Assembly: GCA_950106755.1 (NCBI GenBank)
Contig: OX467083.1
Span: 16,425,029 to 16,489,028 of the forward strand
From: Climacium dendroides
Lineage: Eukaryota; Streptophyta; Bryopsida; Hypnales; Climaciaceae
DNA: 64,000 nucleotides
Direction of reading: 5' to 3'
Shown here: positions 36,800 to 48,460 of the stretch, piece after piece
How positions within the stretch are numbered: position 1 is the stretch's first letter
Layout: each line of letters begins with the position of its first letter
The notes under the pieces: generated by a model
The model's database searches: none
Seen by the model: only the letters and a program-made list of their open reading frames with translations
What the model was told of the DNA's origin: nothing
Made by a program: the position numbers and the translations under genes

Positions 36800-37127
36800 T
36801 AAGGTAGGAGGTTCTTAAAGCACTTAGACTCTAAAATCTCCCACCTCCTCAAATGTACACTACTTATATATGTTGCTTTTCTGTTGTACTAACCATGTAC
36901 AAATAGTGTACATTTTGAGGAGGTGGGTGGCTTTATAACCCTATGCCATTTGAGCTTCAAAATTTCATAACTAATTCCACAAAGCTCCAAAAAATATGAA
37001 ACGACTTGGGTTAGATGCCAATTCCATTTGTCTTTCAAAAACAATTTACTGAAAAACATTTCAAGTAAATTTCCCCAAACTCAGTTTCAGCTCTTAAACG
37101 GGCGCTTAATGGACCTCCTACTCCTTA
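36800..37127. mobile_element. Palindromic-core MITE with GTAGGAGGT ends, copy 1
   Basis: The left end is TAAGGTAGGAGGTTC and the right end, read inwards, is TAAGGAGTAGGAGGTCC. A core palindrome lies off centre: CCCACCTCCTCAAATGTACACTA (36840-36862) faces TAGTGTACATTTTGAGGAGGTGGG (36906-36929). The same parts occur in reverse orientation at 53778-54090. Length is 328 bp against 313 bp for that copy. No coding capacity. Confidence 0.75.
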
Positions 37128-37507
37128 GTCCTCGCCATCAGCTGCAGAGAGGTAGCATTTTTCAGGTAAAGTGGAATTTTCAATGTGACCTAGCTACAGT
37201 GACGTAGTATTGACGAAGCCCGGAATCCCATTTGTGAGTTTCCCAAGGGGCCGTGACGACCATGTCGCAACATCCAAATTTTCATCACAAGATTCCAACC
37301 CCAGTCCTCCACTTAATATTCTCTCACACCTAGATTAGGGAGTGCCCATATCAAATCTCGGAACTAACTTCAGCTTACTACGAACCTTAACTTTTAACTT
37401 ACATACTGGCGATGGAATCCGCAGCGAGGGCCCCCGCACACTCAGTACAAGAAACCGAATCTCATCAGCCTCAATTTTTGAGACGGCCCGGGCGTTTTTG
37501 GGTGATT

Positions 37508-37551
37508 CTGCTGCCTGCCTACCTGCCTGCCTGTCTGTCTGTCTGTCTGCA
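37508..37551. repeat. (TGCC)n/(TGTC)n tetranucleotide repeat
   Basis: About ten CTGC, CTAC or CTGT units in succession. A minus-strand frame reads this as an alternating DRQ/AGRQ peptide, which is an artefact of the repeat. Confidence 0.9.
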
Positions 37552-38064
37552 TGAGAGCAATCCCCTGAGCAAGTAGTGGCTGCCCATGAAGCCATTATTA
37601 TTTGGAACTGGAGTGGGCAATCCTCACATCATGCCCTGCCGAGAATACGTCAAAAAGTTGTTGTGAAAGTGTCAACAAAGGGTGGGAAGGACAAATTCTC
37701 TTGCCAACTCAAAGCCATAGATGCAGGGCATTGCCCTGCGTACGACAACTTTGCTTACGCAGTAGGTTTGCGGGGAGTGGGAGTTTGCACCCAAGTCTGT
37801 CGGCCACCCTCGTGACTCATATCAGAAGTCATTTTCGCCACGGACCCAGCAGGCCAGCACTCATATTGACTCGGTTAGCTTAGTAGTCGCGGAGCTAGCA
37901 GTTGGGCCACCATTAATTTTCAGTCGAGAAGCCAGGTCCAATCAAGTTTAAAAAAAACGAGAATTAAACTACAAACGAAAAAACGAAAAGTTTCGGTCCT
38001 TCAGGGCTCCATCCGTTCCGTCTCTCAGTTACCTTTCAGCCAAGCCCAAGCTAGCAAGCAATCA

Positions 38065-38082
38065 TCGCGCGCGCGCGCGCGC
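38065..38082. repeat. (CG)n dinucleotide run
   Basis: Eight to nine CG units. This is unusual in a methylated plant genome where CpG is normally depleted, and it implies low methylation or a recent origin. Confidence 0.9.
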
Positions 38083-38560
38083 TCGATTTGAGGGAGGTTC
38101 ATTGATCCACGCTGTTGCGTGCGCCTGCCGGACCACTCAAGTTGCATCATTCGGGACAAACGGTGGTCACTCTTCGATCAGGCACGCGTAGTTACCTTTT
38201 GTAGGACCACATTCTCCTTTGGCGAAAGGGAATACTGTACTTGTACCGTAGTATTGCAATTTCATTCCATTGTTCAAAGTTTGATGTGCCCACCAGTTCG
38301 AGTGCCCACCTCGTGCCGGAGGAGGAACTGAATTAGACGAGCTGGTTCCCCGTGCTCAGCAATGAGTTGGACCAACTGCGAATTATGTGTGGCGACTTTG
38401 TAGGGCGTTGTTGCCCCATTTCAGACATGATCATGCACATGAAGCCAAAGTAGGTGCGTGGGTGTAGTCTAGTAGCTCGGGGAAGGCTTTAACCCGGTTT
38501 TTAAAGTACCATCTCCAGAATTAACTCTGCAAGGACGCCGAGGCTAAAAAGTGATGTGAG

Positions 38561-39422
38561 TGGTCGGTGTACAACTTTCCAAGTCACTGCAGAAATAAAA
38601 GAATGCATCTTTTGGTCCAAAAATCAGGTAAAGTATCTTGGTGATAGGTCTCGTCCTTTCAATCAAGGACTCAAGGGTAAAGTTCAGCACATCCTTGTCA
38701 TAGGGCTTTCTCAAAAAAGTCCTTCTCATCCTCAGTTGTCAGATGACATTTATATGAATTTCTCAAAAAAAAGCTTGTACGTCTCATTGTTGTCATATGG
38801 AATTCAATTATGAATTTCATAATTGTATGAATATCTATATTGTATTGGATGTGACTTTTGTACAAAGTTCATATGATTTGAAATTTTTACTACTCTTAGT
38901 AAGTTGTGGACTTCTGGTTTCAAGAAAATCGCAAATTATCTCCATAGTTTTCAATCATATCTCAAAATTTAAACATTTTATTAGTGTGCATGATGCAAAT
39001 AGATGAAGTACTCTTTGAGTGTAAATTTCTCAATATCAAGTACTTGGATGTATTTAAATGTTTTCTTTTAGGGGAGCCAATCATATCATCATGTAATTCT
39101 AGGCAATTCTTCTCTCTCTCAAAAATAGTCCTTTACATCAAATTCAATTTGCATTTATTGAAGATATTTTCTAAGTTACTCAAAACACTGTCTAGTAGTG
39201 CATGGTGACCAAAGTCAACCTGGTATATGTTAAAGTGCAAGCATCCTTGCATTCATCCATCACAAAGATTTGTCACTTGATTCTTTGAGGCACTACTAGT
39301 GAACTTCGGTAGGCTAAAACTTTTACTTGTCAATGTACACTTCATGACAAGCTATTAATATATGCTTAGACGTACTTATCAGAAATACTTACTTTTGATG
39401 TAGGGCCTTGAACAAACAACTT
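38561..39422. other. AT-rich spacer
   Basis: No gene recognised. Several 60-85-codon frames overlap without a recognisable motif. Confidence 0.3.
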
Positions 39423-39655
39423 CTTGATTCACATCACTCTATCAAAGGAGTAGAATTCTTCACCTTCTTCTAAACAATCTTGATTCTCATCAACCCATTA
39501 AAGGAGTAGAATTCTTCACCTTCTCCTAAACAATCTTGATTCTCATCAACCCATCAAAGAAGTAGAATTTTTCACCTTCTTAGACTAACCAATCTTGAAT
39601 CACATCAACCCACTCATAAATGGAGTAGAATTCAGTTCTTCTTCTACCCACGTGA
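39423..39655. repeat. 56-bp minisatellite, four copies
   Basis: CTTGAWTCWCATCA starts at 39423, 39479, 39535 and 39594. Each unit continues with AAAGGAGTAGAATTCTTCACC-like sequence. The inner units are nearly identical and the outer ones more diverged. Confidence 0.9.
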
Positions 39656-39689
39656 TTCACACTGAACTTAAAAAAAAAAGATTATAATT

Positions 39690-40210
39690 CTTCATTCTTC
39701 TAACTTCTTATCATCCACCGATCCCTATCCTGTCTGACCTGCTCCATGGGAACCAGCCAACCTTCTCATGGGCCACCAATTTCTCTCCTGCGGTCCAGCG
39801 GCTTTGTGACGGAGCCTACCTATGTTGCATGCCAGCGATTGCCGATGTAGTTGCGAGCTTACTAGTTACTGTGAGCTAGCATCCATCAGTGAGTATTCTT
39901 CGTACGGAAATTATTTGTCTGCATTCCCAGCATTCACACCAGGCATCATGTATCAATCCAGACGAACTCGAAATCAGTGGAGCCGGCGCGTTTCGAGGGA
40001 CTTCCTGCATGATGACTTGCTGCCCCTTTCAATCCCACGTAGGTTTGGATAATTCTCTAAAAGCCACCTTCCAATATATATTCCAACTAAAAAAAGAAAG
40101 AAAGGAAGAAGGAAACCATCAAAACCAAAAACTGCGACCCTTTTCATCATTCATTTGCTGCAATGTTCACATGCTGAATAGACGCCTACTGTAGCGTGAT
40201 TGTTTGAGGA
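39690..40210. other. GC-richer low-copy segment
   Basis: Less AT-rich than its surroundings, with no match to the window's repeats. A 76-codon plus-strand frame (39822-40052) includes MYQSRRTRNQWSRRVSRDF and runs into a possible donor (CCCAC-GTAGGT, 40037-40046). No family is recognised; an exon is possible but unsupported. Confidence 0.3.
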
Positions 40211-40558
40211 CGCTAATAACTGCTTGGTTGTAAAAGGTCGGCACCCCTCAAAGCTGCCACTTTTAAGCTATTGTGCGTAATAGACTGGTCAAATTTTCAT
40301 ATTTTTCTTGTTGGCAAGGGGAAAAAGGAGGTTCCAATGCACCAAAGAATGCAACATTTGGATATTGTATGCAAAAGTTAGGACTTCGGAAGGGTCAAAG
40401 TTTTTCTTGGTAGTTGTTCTAACATTGATTCTTCCATGTAGGTACATATATAGATTTTGGAGATGTACAAAGAGTGATGATGGCTGTTTTGGGTTTAGTG
40501 CACACGCATTTGGGGGTATGCGCTCACGTATGCGCTTTAGATGTAATCAATTGTATCA
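40211..40558. other. Spacer
   Basis: No gene or repeat recognised. The TTAA element follows. Confidence 0.3.
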
Positions 40559-41329
40559 TTAACCCTAGCTTGAAGGACCAAGTGTGTGCTTGGAGGATAC
40601 GTAAAGGTTAGGGGGCAAGTTCCTATGATCTCAATGTGTGGCGTGATTTTTTAAATTTTTTATTGAAGACAGGAAAATAAACCAACTTCAAGGAATCTTA
40701 ATTTTTTTTCAATTGGTACTAAGGAGCAAAAGTTATGTCACCCTAAGCTCATAATGGAGTTAATACAAAATAATATTTTAAAAAGCTCAAAATGGAATTA
40801 GTGCAAATTAATATTTTAAAAAAATTCTTTCAATCATAGAAAATGTTTTTGCCTACATAGAAAGATTTAATTCATTCTATTTGGATTTTGGAATGGCGAT
40901 GAGAAAGTTATGGAGAGTCACCTTGGTCTTTCTACATTTTCTTCAAAAAATAACTTACATCATTTATTTTTGAAAGTTCACTTTTCACAATTTTTCAAAA
41001 AAAGTTCTACGCGGTTTACTTTGCTTAACAATTTTCTTAAGAATGAAAATTAAGCTTGTGTTTTTGATAAGTTAAGAAAATTCAAAGTCAAAAAATCTAG
41101 TCAAGTAAGGTGCAAGAAAAAAACAGATTCTTCACTTGAAACACAAATATCTTGCAATCTATGTGATCAAAGTTTTTAAAAGTTCTTCCACAAATTCTTA
41201 TACTAGTCTAGTATAGCTTTTGTGGTTAGATTTGTAAAAAAAAAGTCTTAAATATTTTGCACCTTGCAAGAAGAAAGGATAGCTTTGAGTGTTTTGGACA
41301 AAAAATTGCCTTGGTCCATATGGGGTTTA
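40559..41329 (+). mobile_element. TTAA-family MITE (family A), old copy
   Basis: Left end is TTAACCCTAGCTTGAAGGACC. The right end is CTTGGTCCATATGGGGTTTA, where the last four bases appear as a mutated TTAA. The body shares blocks with the copies at 42256, 44530 and 54494: CTATGATCTCAAT, CAATTGGTACTAAGGAGCAAAAGTTATG, and near the right end ATCTTGCAATCTATGTGATCAAAG followed by TTTGAGTG. No coding frame. Confidence 0.6.
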
Positions 41330-42255
41330 CCTTGAAAGGACAAGACCTATCACTAAAGTGCTTTTCATACCACTGATAGGTACATTTTTCAATTCTATAG
41401 TAATTTTGAAAATCATCCATAGACCACTTTGTGGCCTCAACCTTTTGTCAAGATGAAATCATTGATACTAGTACAAACTTGGACTATGAAGACTACAGAA
41501 ATGACCCACAAGAAGACCCACATGACAAATTTGAGTACTAGTGGGGTCTTCTAGTAGTATTTTTCTAGTCTATCCAACCAAAGTTTTCATTAGTGATGAG
41601 GAGACTATTTTGTTATTTTTGAAAATTGAAAAATCAATGATAATGTCAAATTCGTAATGAACATGTTCAAAAAGGTATAATGGTACTAGATAAATACATA
41701 CAATAATTCAAATTTGGAAAAAAAAAATAACAACATTTGTGTAATTCATGAGTAAGATATGGCATTATATATGGTTTTGAAGTAAATTAAGATATCAATA
41801 AAAAAAACACTGTAATTCTAAGAAAGGCATTCTATAGTAGTAGTTTCACTTGTTAAGCTAGATATACTTGTCTAGTATGCCATCTATTTTTTTGGTTCAA
41901 AGCATGGGGCTAGGTTTGGGATAGCAACATTTGATGAGCCTCTAAACATTAAAGAATTGTCTTAAACTCCTATCATCAAAATGTATTGCATTTGGCCTTT
42001 GTAGGTTATAATGACTTTTCTAAATTCCATGCAACTACATTAAAAAAACTACACCTACAAATTGTCTAAATAAAGATTTGAGTATGGTACCTATTATTAA
42101 AGTATCTTGTTTGGGCTCTTCATATGCAACTTAGGTGGAATATGAAGAAGGCCCTCTTCCGGGAGGGTTTGAGTTCGTATTGAATATTATTGGCAATGAA
42201 ATGGAGACTCCAAATGGTGGAAATAATGCAATTAAAAAAATATTATCTAATTATT
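41330..42255. other. AT-rich spacer
   Basis: No gene recognised between two TTAA elements. Confidence 0.3.
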
Positions 42256-43152
42256 TTAACTTCCAAAGTCCCATTGTCCCCTCGAGGGACAAAATGGATT
42301 TGGGGTAGGCTCCAATGGTCACAATATTTGTTGTGATTTTATGAATTTTTTTGTGAAGATAGAAAAACACACTAGCTTTCCATAAATATAATTTTTATTT
42401 AAATCAGAGCCAAAGAACAAAATTTATGGCACAAAAACCTTTTTTTTGTTCGGCGGGCAAAAAACAAATTTCAAAAAAATTAATTAATTTTTTGTATATA
42501 TTATATTTTTATGTACATAGAAAGCTTTTATTCATTCCATTTGAGAAATTTATGGACAATCTTGTTTTTAGAGCAATTAAAGCATATTCTTGGAAAAAAT
42601 AACTTGTAGGATTCATTTTTTACCTCAATTTTCACAATTTAAAAAAAAAGTTTCACAAGGTTAAGATCTCTTACTAAAACAATCTCACCATTGAAATTAG
42701 TGTATTTCAATTCCATCTTAGAGCTATCAATAATTTAAATTTTCTTTCAATCTTGAACCTATTTCTATTTTAACAATTTTTTAATGAATGAAATCTAAGT
42801 GTGTTTTGTTTTAATTTTTTTTCCTAGACTTTCAACCCAATTCTTTATCATATAAAATTAGAAACTCACAATCGGTAGAAAAAAATTATAAGTTATGAGG
42901 GTTTAAGGCCAAAAAATGTAGTTGAGCAATGTGCAAAAATCTTGTTTCTTTCACTTTAAACGCAAATATCTTGCAATCTACACAATCAAAGTTTGTGAAA
43001 TTTCTTCTACACATTTTTACACTAGTCTAATACAAGAGCCTATGGTTAAATATGCAAAAAAAATGTTTATATTGTTTTTTTCTCTTTGCTATAGAAATGG
43101 TGGTTTTGAGTGGTTTTTGATGGAAATGAGGCCTTGGGACTTTAAGGGTTAA
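42256..43152 (+). mobile_element. TTAA-family MITE (family A)
   Basis: Left: TTAA, then CTTCCAAAGTCCCATTGTCC. Right: CTTGGGACTTTAAGGG, then TTAA. Both outer TTAA are intact. The ends match 54494-55079 (CCCCTAAAGTCCCATTG and its complement), and the bodies share GGGACAAAATGGATT at the left and TTGAGTGGTTTT at the right. 897 bp. No long frame. Confidence 0.75.
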
Positions 43153-43238
43153 CCCATGCTTGCCAATAAGGTGTTTAATACACCATGATTATTGTAATTT
43201 AATTGCCTATGGTTCCAAAAAAATAATTGTGATGTACA

Positions 43239-43780
43239 TTAACCCTAAAGGTCCTAACAACATTTTTGGCAACATAGCTACCAATTTGATGTAGCTCACT
43301 ACGAACAAAAAAATTATTTATTTTTCTTTAAAAATTTCACTTTATATGTGTTTCAGAGTAGCTTTAAGGTGCAACAATTTTTGTAACTTTTAACTGCATA
43401 GTTATAAAGTTATTGTATGATACGTAGTGTTTTTTTTCCAATTTGGGCAACTTGGGCAATTTAAAAATTCAATATTTTTAAGAAGTGAAAATTTGAAATT
43501 AATTTTCTAGATTTATATGTACTTGAAAAGTTTTTAATCATTCTATTTTGATTAAGGAGACAAAAGTTATGAAGAGTATTAGTTTGCGGGTAGTTATGGA
43601 TTTCTACTCTTAAATAAACTTTGAAGTGCTTTATTTAACTCAATTTCCAATATTTTTGAAAAAAAATAAAAACATTGAGTCCAAATTTTTATTACAATAT
43701 TATAACTATTGGAATTGACATTTTTCAATTCCATAACTAGATTCTTAACAATTTAGTATTTATATTTATTATTTTTCCAA

Positions 43781-43816
<36 letters not shown>

Positions 43817-44152
43817 ATTATATATATTTTCAACTGATTTCTTCAAAATATTATGGAGAGTAACAAGTTGTAGGATCTACACATATTTGTGTAAAAATTT
43901 TGTAAGATGAAATCAAATCATTTGAGAAGAGTTGAAAATACTTCTTTTTAAAATCCAAGTATCATGATCTTGCAATTGATAAGATTTCTTATTTTGAAAT
44001 TCTAAAAGAGTATACTTTAACAAATTAACTAGAGGATCCTTTTGTTGAATTTATTAATGATTCAATATAGATGAAGAATTTAGCCTTGCTTTGGGTTCAA
44101 GTACTTTGAAACAATTTTGAACCCAAAAAAATTGAATACATTTAGAAGTTAA
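43239..44152 (+). mobile_element. TTAA-family MITE (family B) carrying the empty insertion site
   Basis: Left end is TTAACCCTAAAGGTCCTAAC; the right end is proposed at ACATTTAGAAGTTAA. The left 400 bp aligns with 54089-54493 and, in reverse, with 58279 leftwards, including the GCAACAATTT block near 43362. At 43635-43638 the sequence CTTTAT-TTAA-CTCAATTTCC is uninterrupted; this is the site filled in the 54-kb copy. A TA microsatellite sits at 43785-43812. Confidence 0.7.
43785..43812. repeat. (TA)n microsatellite
   Basis: Uninterrupted TA run of about 14 units inside a TTAA-family element. Confidence 0.95.
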
Positions 44153-44529
44153 AAATGTCAAAGTGCTTTCCATTCAATGAACACCATATTCATGAAAACA
44201 TCATGTAGCATGCAAAAATGTCATAAGCAGTACTTAATTTTGCAAGTTCAAAAAGTTCAAAAAAGTCTAGTCATAATTTGAAACAATATGAAGAAAAGTA
44301 TAATATATTAAAAAAACATTTGAATTTTAAAATTGTTTCTTGATATGCAAATGAGATTTTTTCTCCTATAAGGAATCAAATTCATTGTCTCCTTGTTGAG
44401 TTAGATTAGTCTTAATTTTCAAAATGCCATAAATGCGAATGTAGTGTTATCATGAACATGGAATTAGAAATAGAGTATGAATTGGTAAATATACAAAATA
44501 TCTAAAATGGCATTTTCAAGAAGAACATA
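44153..44529. other. Spacer between TTAA elements
   Basis: AT-rich and no gene. Confidence 0.3.
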
Positions 44530-45396
44530 TTAATCCCTAAAGGCCATTGTCCCTTCAGAGGATAAATTGGATTTCAGGTAGGTACCTATGGTTTCAATTT
44601 TGTCATATTTTTTGAAGATAAAAAAACTAATTATCTTTGAAGGAATATTGGTTTTTTTCAATTGGTGCCCGGGAACAAAAGTTATGCCTAGATAAAGGAG
44701 ATTGGATAGCAAAAACAATCCAAAAATTTGAATATTTTTATTTTTATTTTTTCATAGATTATATTTTTGTCTATATGGAAAGCTTTGATTGATTTCATTC
44801 AGTAATGCACATGAAAGTTCTAGACAATCTTGTTTTTTTAGATAATCTAAGCAATTTCTTGAATAAATAACTTAGGATTCATTTGTGAATGCAATTTTCT
44901 TTTTAAAAGTTCTACATGGGTTATTTTGTTTTCTAGAATAATCTCACTATTGGGTGCATATAATTCCATCTTAGAAATATTAATAATTTAGATTTTCCTT
45001 TAACCTCGTACCTACTTTTATTTAACAATTTTTTTAAGAATGAAAATTAAATTTTTTTGAAATTTTTTTCCTCTAGGTCTACTCTCAATTCAATTCACTA
45101 CCATAAAGATTTAAACCTCAAAACACTGTAGTGAAATATATTGAAGTCAAGAAGGTTCAAAGTTAAATAGTCTAGTCCTGCAATGTGCAAAATAATTTTT
45201 TTTCTTCATTTTAAATGCAAATACCTTGTAATTTGTGTAGTCAAAATATTTGAAATTTATTCCACACAATCTCATACTAGTTAGGTGTAAGATTTTAAGA
45301 TTAAATGTGTAAACTAAAAATAATTTTCAAACTTTTTTACTCTTTGCAATAGAAATGGTAGATTTGAGTGTTTTTTAGTGAAAAAAAAAGGCTTGA
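44530..45396 (+). mobile_element. TTAA-family MITE (family A), right end lost
   Basis: Left end is TTAATCCCTAAAGGCCATTGTCCC. Internal blocks (CAATTGGTGCCCGGGAACAAAAGTTATG; GATTTGAGTGTTTTTTAGTG at 45361) match family A. Just after this last block, where copies at 43.1 and 55.0 kb have GGGACTTTAGGGGTTAA, the sequence switches into the family C repeat at about 45397, so the right terminus was removed or displaced. Confidence 0.65.
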
Positions 45397-45716
45397 ATGG
45401 GCAATTATGTTCAAATGGTGAAATTCTGCTACGCTAGCATCTTTTACAATTCAAACTAGGCAATCTAAAATGTACAAATGTCCTAGATGTCTAAAATCTA
45501 TACAATTTCTAGGTGTTTGAAATCTACATATGTTCTAAATGTTACTTTTATAGTTCAAACCATGTGGTTTGAAATTTATACTTTTCCTAGATTTTTGAAA
45601 TCTCTAAAATCTATATCTATTACAGATGGCACTTTTATGGTTCAAACCAAGTGGTCTAAAAATGGCACATTAAATACTGCCATTTTAATGAAACTCCCCA
45701 TCTTGGTTCTTGAAGG
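45397..45716. mobile_element. Family C MITE, copy 1
   Basis: Starts ATGGGCAATTATGTTCAAATGG and ends CCATTTTAATGAAACTCCCC, a roughly inverted pair of termini. The body is made of short TCTAAAATCTATA- and GTTTGAAATC-like modules. It is very similar to 46645-46975, and its termini match 57966-58140. Confidence 0.6.
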
Positions 45717-45926
45717 ATTTATAAACTGTGAATATAATACTATCGTTCAAACAACTATGAGTGGCTTCAAGTCAAAATACTAAATTTTATTTTTTTAAAT
45801 TCTAATTACTTTCTAGAAAGACTAATACTTTTTGTCAAGCCAAGTTTTTACAATTTAATGCATAATTTAAAGGGACATAAGTTCGAGCATCACTTTCGAT
45901 TTTTTAGCATTATTATTATTCTATCT
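45717..45926. other. Unique spacer between repeat modules
   Basis: This stretch differs from the corresponding 46976-47198 segment, although the modules on both sides are duplicated. No gene. Confidence 0.4.
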
Positions 45927-46462
45927 CTTCTCATGACCTCCTGAACTTACTTAATGAACATTTTTCTTGTGGAACTTAAGGATTGAGTCCTTTAAGCTTG
46001 GCTTTTCTAATTTTCTTCACAATATAGTATACATGTACCAAAATTGGAATTTGAAAACCCTCTCCAAAATTTGATGCCCACCATTATAGAAGTATCTAAA
46101 AAGCTCACAATAAGGGAACACATAGTAGTTAGATTCTAATAACCACTTAGTGGTAGGATAGGAACTACTTTCTTTTTGAAAGTAAGGATCATAATATCAT
46201 TCACTTCTAAAGGTTCATGAGACCAAAGGTATCTACACCTATAATCAACAATGCTCCAAATGTGACACTTACATTTGAACCATCAAGTTTCACAAAACCT
46301 AAATAAGTAGATATTGATTACACAAGATTTGAACAATCAGAACATGAGAATCTATGAAAGCCTACTATTTGTTTTTGATGCATTTAGAGACAATGCTTTG
46401 AAAATTTAAAATTTATTCATATGAAATCCAAATAATGCATGGTAAAGTGTGTTGAATTCCTC
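45927..46462. repeat. Dispersed direct repeat D, copy 1
   Basis: About 540 bp almost identical to 47199-47753, from TCTCATSAYCTCCTG to GTGTTGAATTCCTC. Sequence diverges abruptly at both ends. No frame spans it. Confidence 0.85.
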
Positions 46463-46644
46463 ATTTGTAATTTTAGAAAAATTTGTATTCTAGTAATACC
46501 AAATCCAACCATTAGATAAGACAAGAACTTGATAAAGTATCACCAAAAATTAGGATGACTTTCATCCAAGCAGGAACGAGACAAAAATAAGTACTTTGAG
46601 CTGTTCATTGTCTAAAAAATGGACATTGGAGCATTCCAAGGTTA
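46463..46644. other. Spacer
   Basis: No match to the other modules and no gene. Confidence 0.35.
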
Positions 46645-46975
46645 ATGGGCAATTTTGTTCAAATGGTGAAATTCCGCTATGCTAGCATCTTTTACAATTC
46701 AAACTAGACAATCTGAAATATACAAATGTCCTACATGTCTAAAATCTATACCATTTCTAGGTGTTTGAAATCTACATATATGCTAGATGTTACTTTTATA
46801 ATTCAAACCATGTGGTTTGAAATCTGTACTTGTCTTAGATTTTTGAAATCTATAAAATTCCAAGATCTCTAAAATCTATATCTATCATAGATGAAACTTT
46901 TATGATTCAGACCAAGTGAATGGCACATTGAATACTGCCATTTTAATAAAACTCCCCATCTTGGTTCTTGAAGGG
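46645..46975. mobile_element. Family C MITE, copy 2
   Basis: Starts ATGGGCAATTTTGTTCAAATGG, ends CCATTTTAATAAAACTCCCC; aligns along its length with 45397-45716 and carries a short extra block near 46855. Confidence 0.6.
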
Positions 46976-47198
46976 TTCATGAGGTGTGCACAACCCTTAA
47001 TCAACCAATGACAAAGAATTCAACCTACAATTGTACAGAAATTGCTACTAATAAATCTTTTGTTGAGAATTTTTTAGACTTGAATTTAGAGGACGACAAT
47101 GGACATCATTGCATCAATGTTGCTTGAAAAAAGATTAAAATTAATACCATTGGAACAATTCCCAAAAGGACAAAAATTTGTTGATTTCGTTGCTTGCT
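46976..47198. other. Unique spacer
   Basis: Not shared with the first module pair. No gene. Confidence 0.35.
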
Positions 47199-47753
47199 CT
47201 TCTCATCATCTCCTGGGCTTACTTAATGAACATTTTTCTTGTGGAACTTGAGGATTGAGTCCTTTAAGGTGCAAAGCTTTAAGCTTGGCTTTTCCAATTT
47301 TCTTCACAATATAATATACATGTATCAGAATTGGAATTTGAAAACCCTCTCCAAAATTTGATGCCCACCATTATAGAAGTATCTAAAAAGCTCACAATAA
47401 GGGAACACATAGTAGTTAGATTCTAATAACCACTTAGTAGTAGGATAGGAATTACTTTCTTTTTGAAAGTAAGGATCATAATATCATTCACTTCTAAAGG
47501 TTCATAAGACCAAAGGTATCTACACTGCCTATAATCAACAATGCTCCAAATGTGACACCTACATTTGAACCATCAAGTTTCACAAAACCTAAATAAGTAG
47601 ATATTGATTACACAAGATTTGAACAATCAAAACATGAGAATCTATGAAAGCCTACTATTTGTTTTTTGATGCATTTAGAGACAATGCTTTGAAAATTTAA
47701 AATTTATTCATATGAAATCCAAATAATGCATGGTAAAGTGTGTTGAATTCCTC
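47199..47753. repeat. Dispersed direct repeat D, copy 2
   Basis: Near-identical to 45927-46462, with small indels (an added GTGCAAAGCTTTA near 47270). With the family C copies, the order C-spacer-D occurs twice in tandem although the spacers differ. Confidence 0.85.
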
Positions 47754-47845
47754 TTTTAAGATCCAATTAAAATGATTTATGCTTAGTTGCTGTTGGTGAC
47801 TAATATAGGTGTGCATACCTTACATAGTTGAGCAATCCACTTCAT

Positions 47846-48341
47846 TTATATATTCACATCGGAGTGACTCCTAACAACAAACTTCTTAACAACAAACTTG
47901 ACTGCAATTATTCCAGTGTCCCAAGCTTTTGGATAGAATTGTGATGGAGCAGAAAGCGCTCTCAAGCTCAAACCGATAAGACATTCATCAAAACTTTTAC
48001 CCCAAGCCGTGCATGGGAAAAAAGCAAATGAAGGCCCAGTCAGACTGCTCTCCAAAAGAGTGAAAATGAGACCTCACTGAAGCCATGAAATCCCGCATGG
48101 AATAAGAAATAAGAATTAAAAAAACATAACTTTTCTTCAGTAACTAAGAAAACCAAAAATAATTTAAAATAATAATAATAATACCGGCCTGCCCCCAGGG
48201 CCCTAAGGAAAAGGGCTTGAGAGGACTCAGTCTGCTGTCCCCTGATGCTCTCAGCCTTAAATTCCCAAGCTCATCACCATTCTTCTCAGCTCCTCCTTCA
48301 AGTCCTTCTTCCTGCTCTGGTTCTTCCACTGCCAGCTTCAA
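47846..48341 (-). other. Possible exons on the minus strand (weak)
   Basis: A minus-strand frame opening at 48341 begins MKLAVEEPEQEEGLEGG and runs to a GCAGGCCG-GTATTATT junction near 48186 that could be a splice donor. A second frame at 48055-47846 follows. The region is GC-richer than the repeats around it. No family is recognised and the first frame is low-complexity. The complementary plus strand also has a frame (48217-48492). I regard this as a candidate genic edge only. Confidence 0.2.
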
Positions 48342-48460
48342 TCTGGAGACACTCTCCTCCTGCTGCTTGCTGAGGTTCTGCGAAACTCGCGAAATTCGGA
48401 TCGCGACTCGAGTTTCAGTTGAGTTTTGGTTGTTGATGATCGATAAGCGTGGTCGTTCTT

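Larger units (their letters stand above)
37128..38560. other. GC-richer, apparently low-copy segment; no gene resolved
   Basis: Clearly higher in GC than the surroundings, and I see no relatedness to the repeats in the window. Frames of 60-90 codons overlap on both strands (37335-37883), and none shows a recognised domain or a convincing exon pattern. It includes a TGCC/TGTC tetranucleotide run and a CG dinucleotide run. It may be a promoter or 5' region, or a fragment of genic DNA. Confidence 0.35.

Noticed and set aside
45870..45900. Possible tRNA B-box (AGTTCGAGC)
   Set aside because: No A-box or cloverleaf could be drawn around it.
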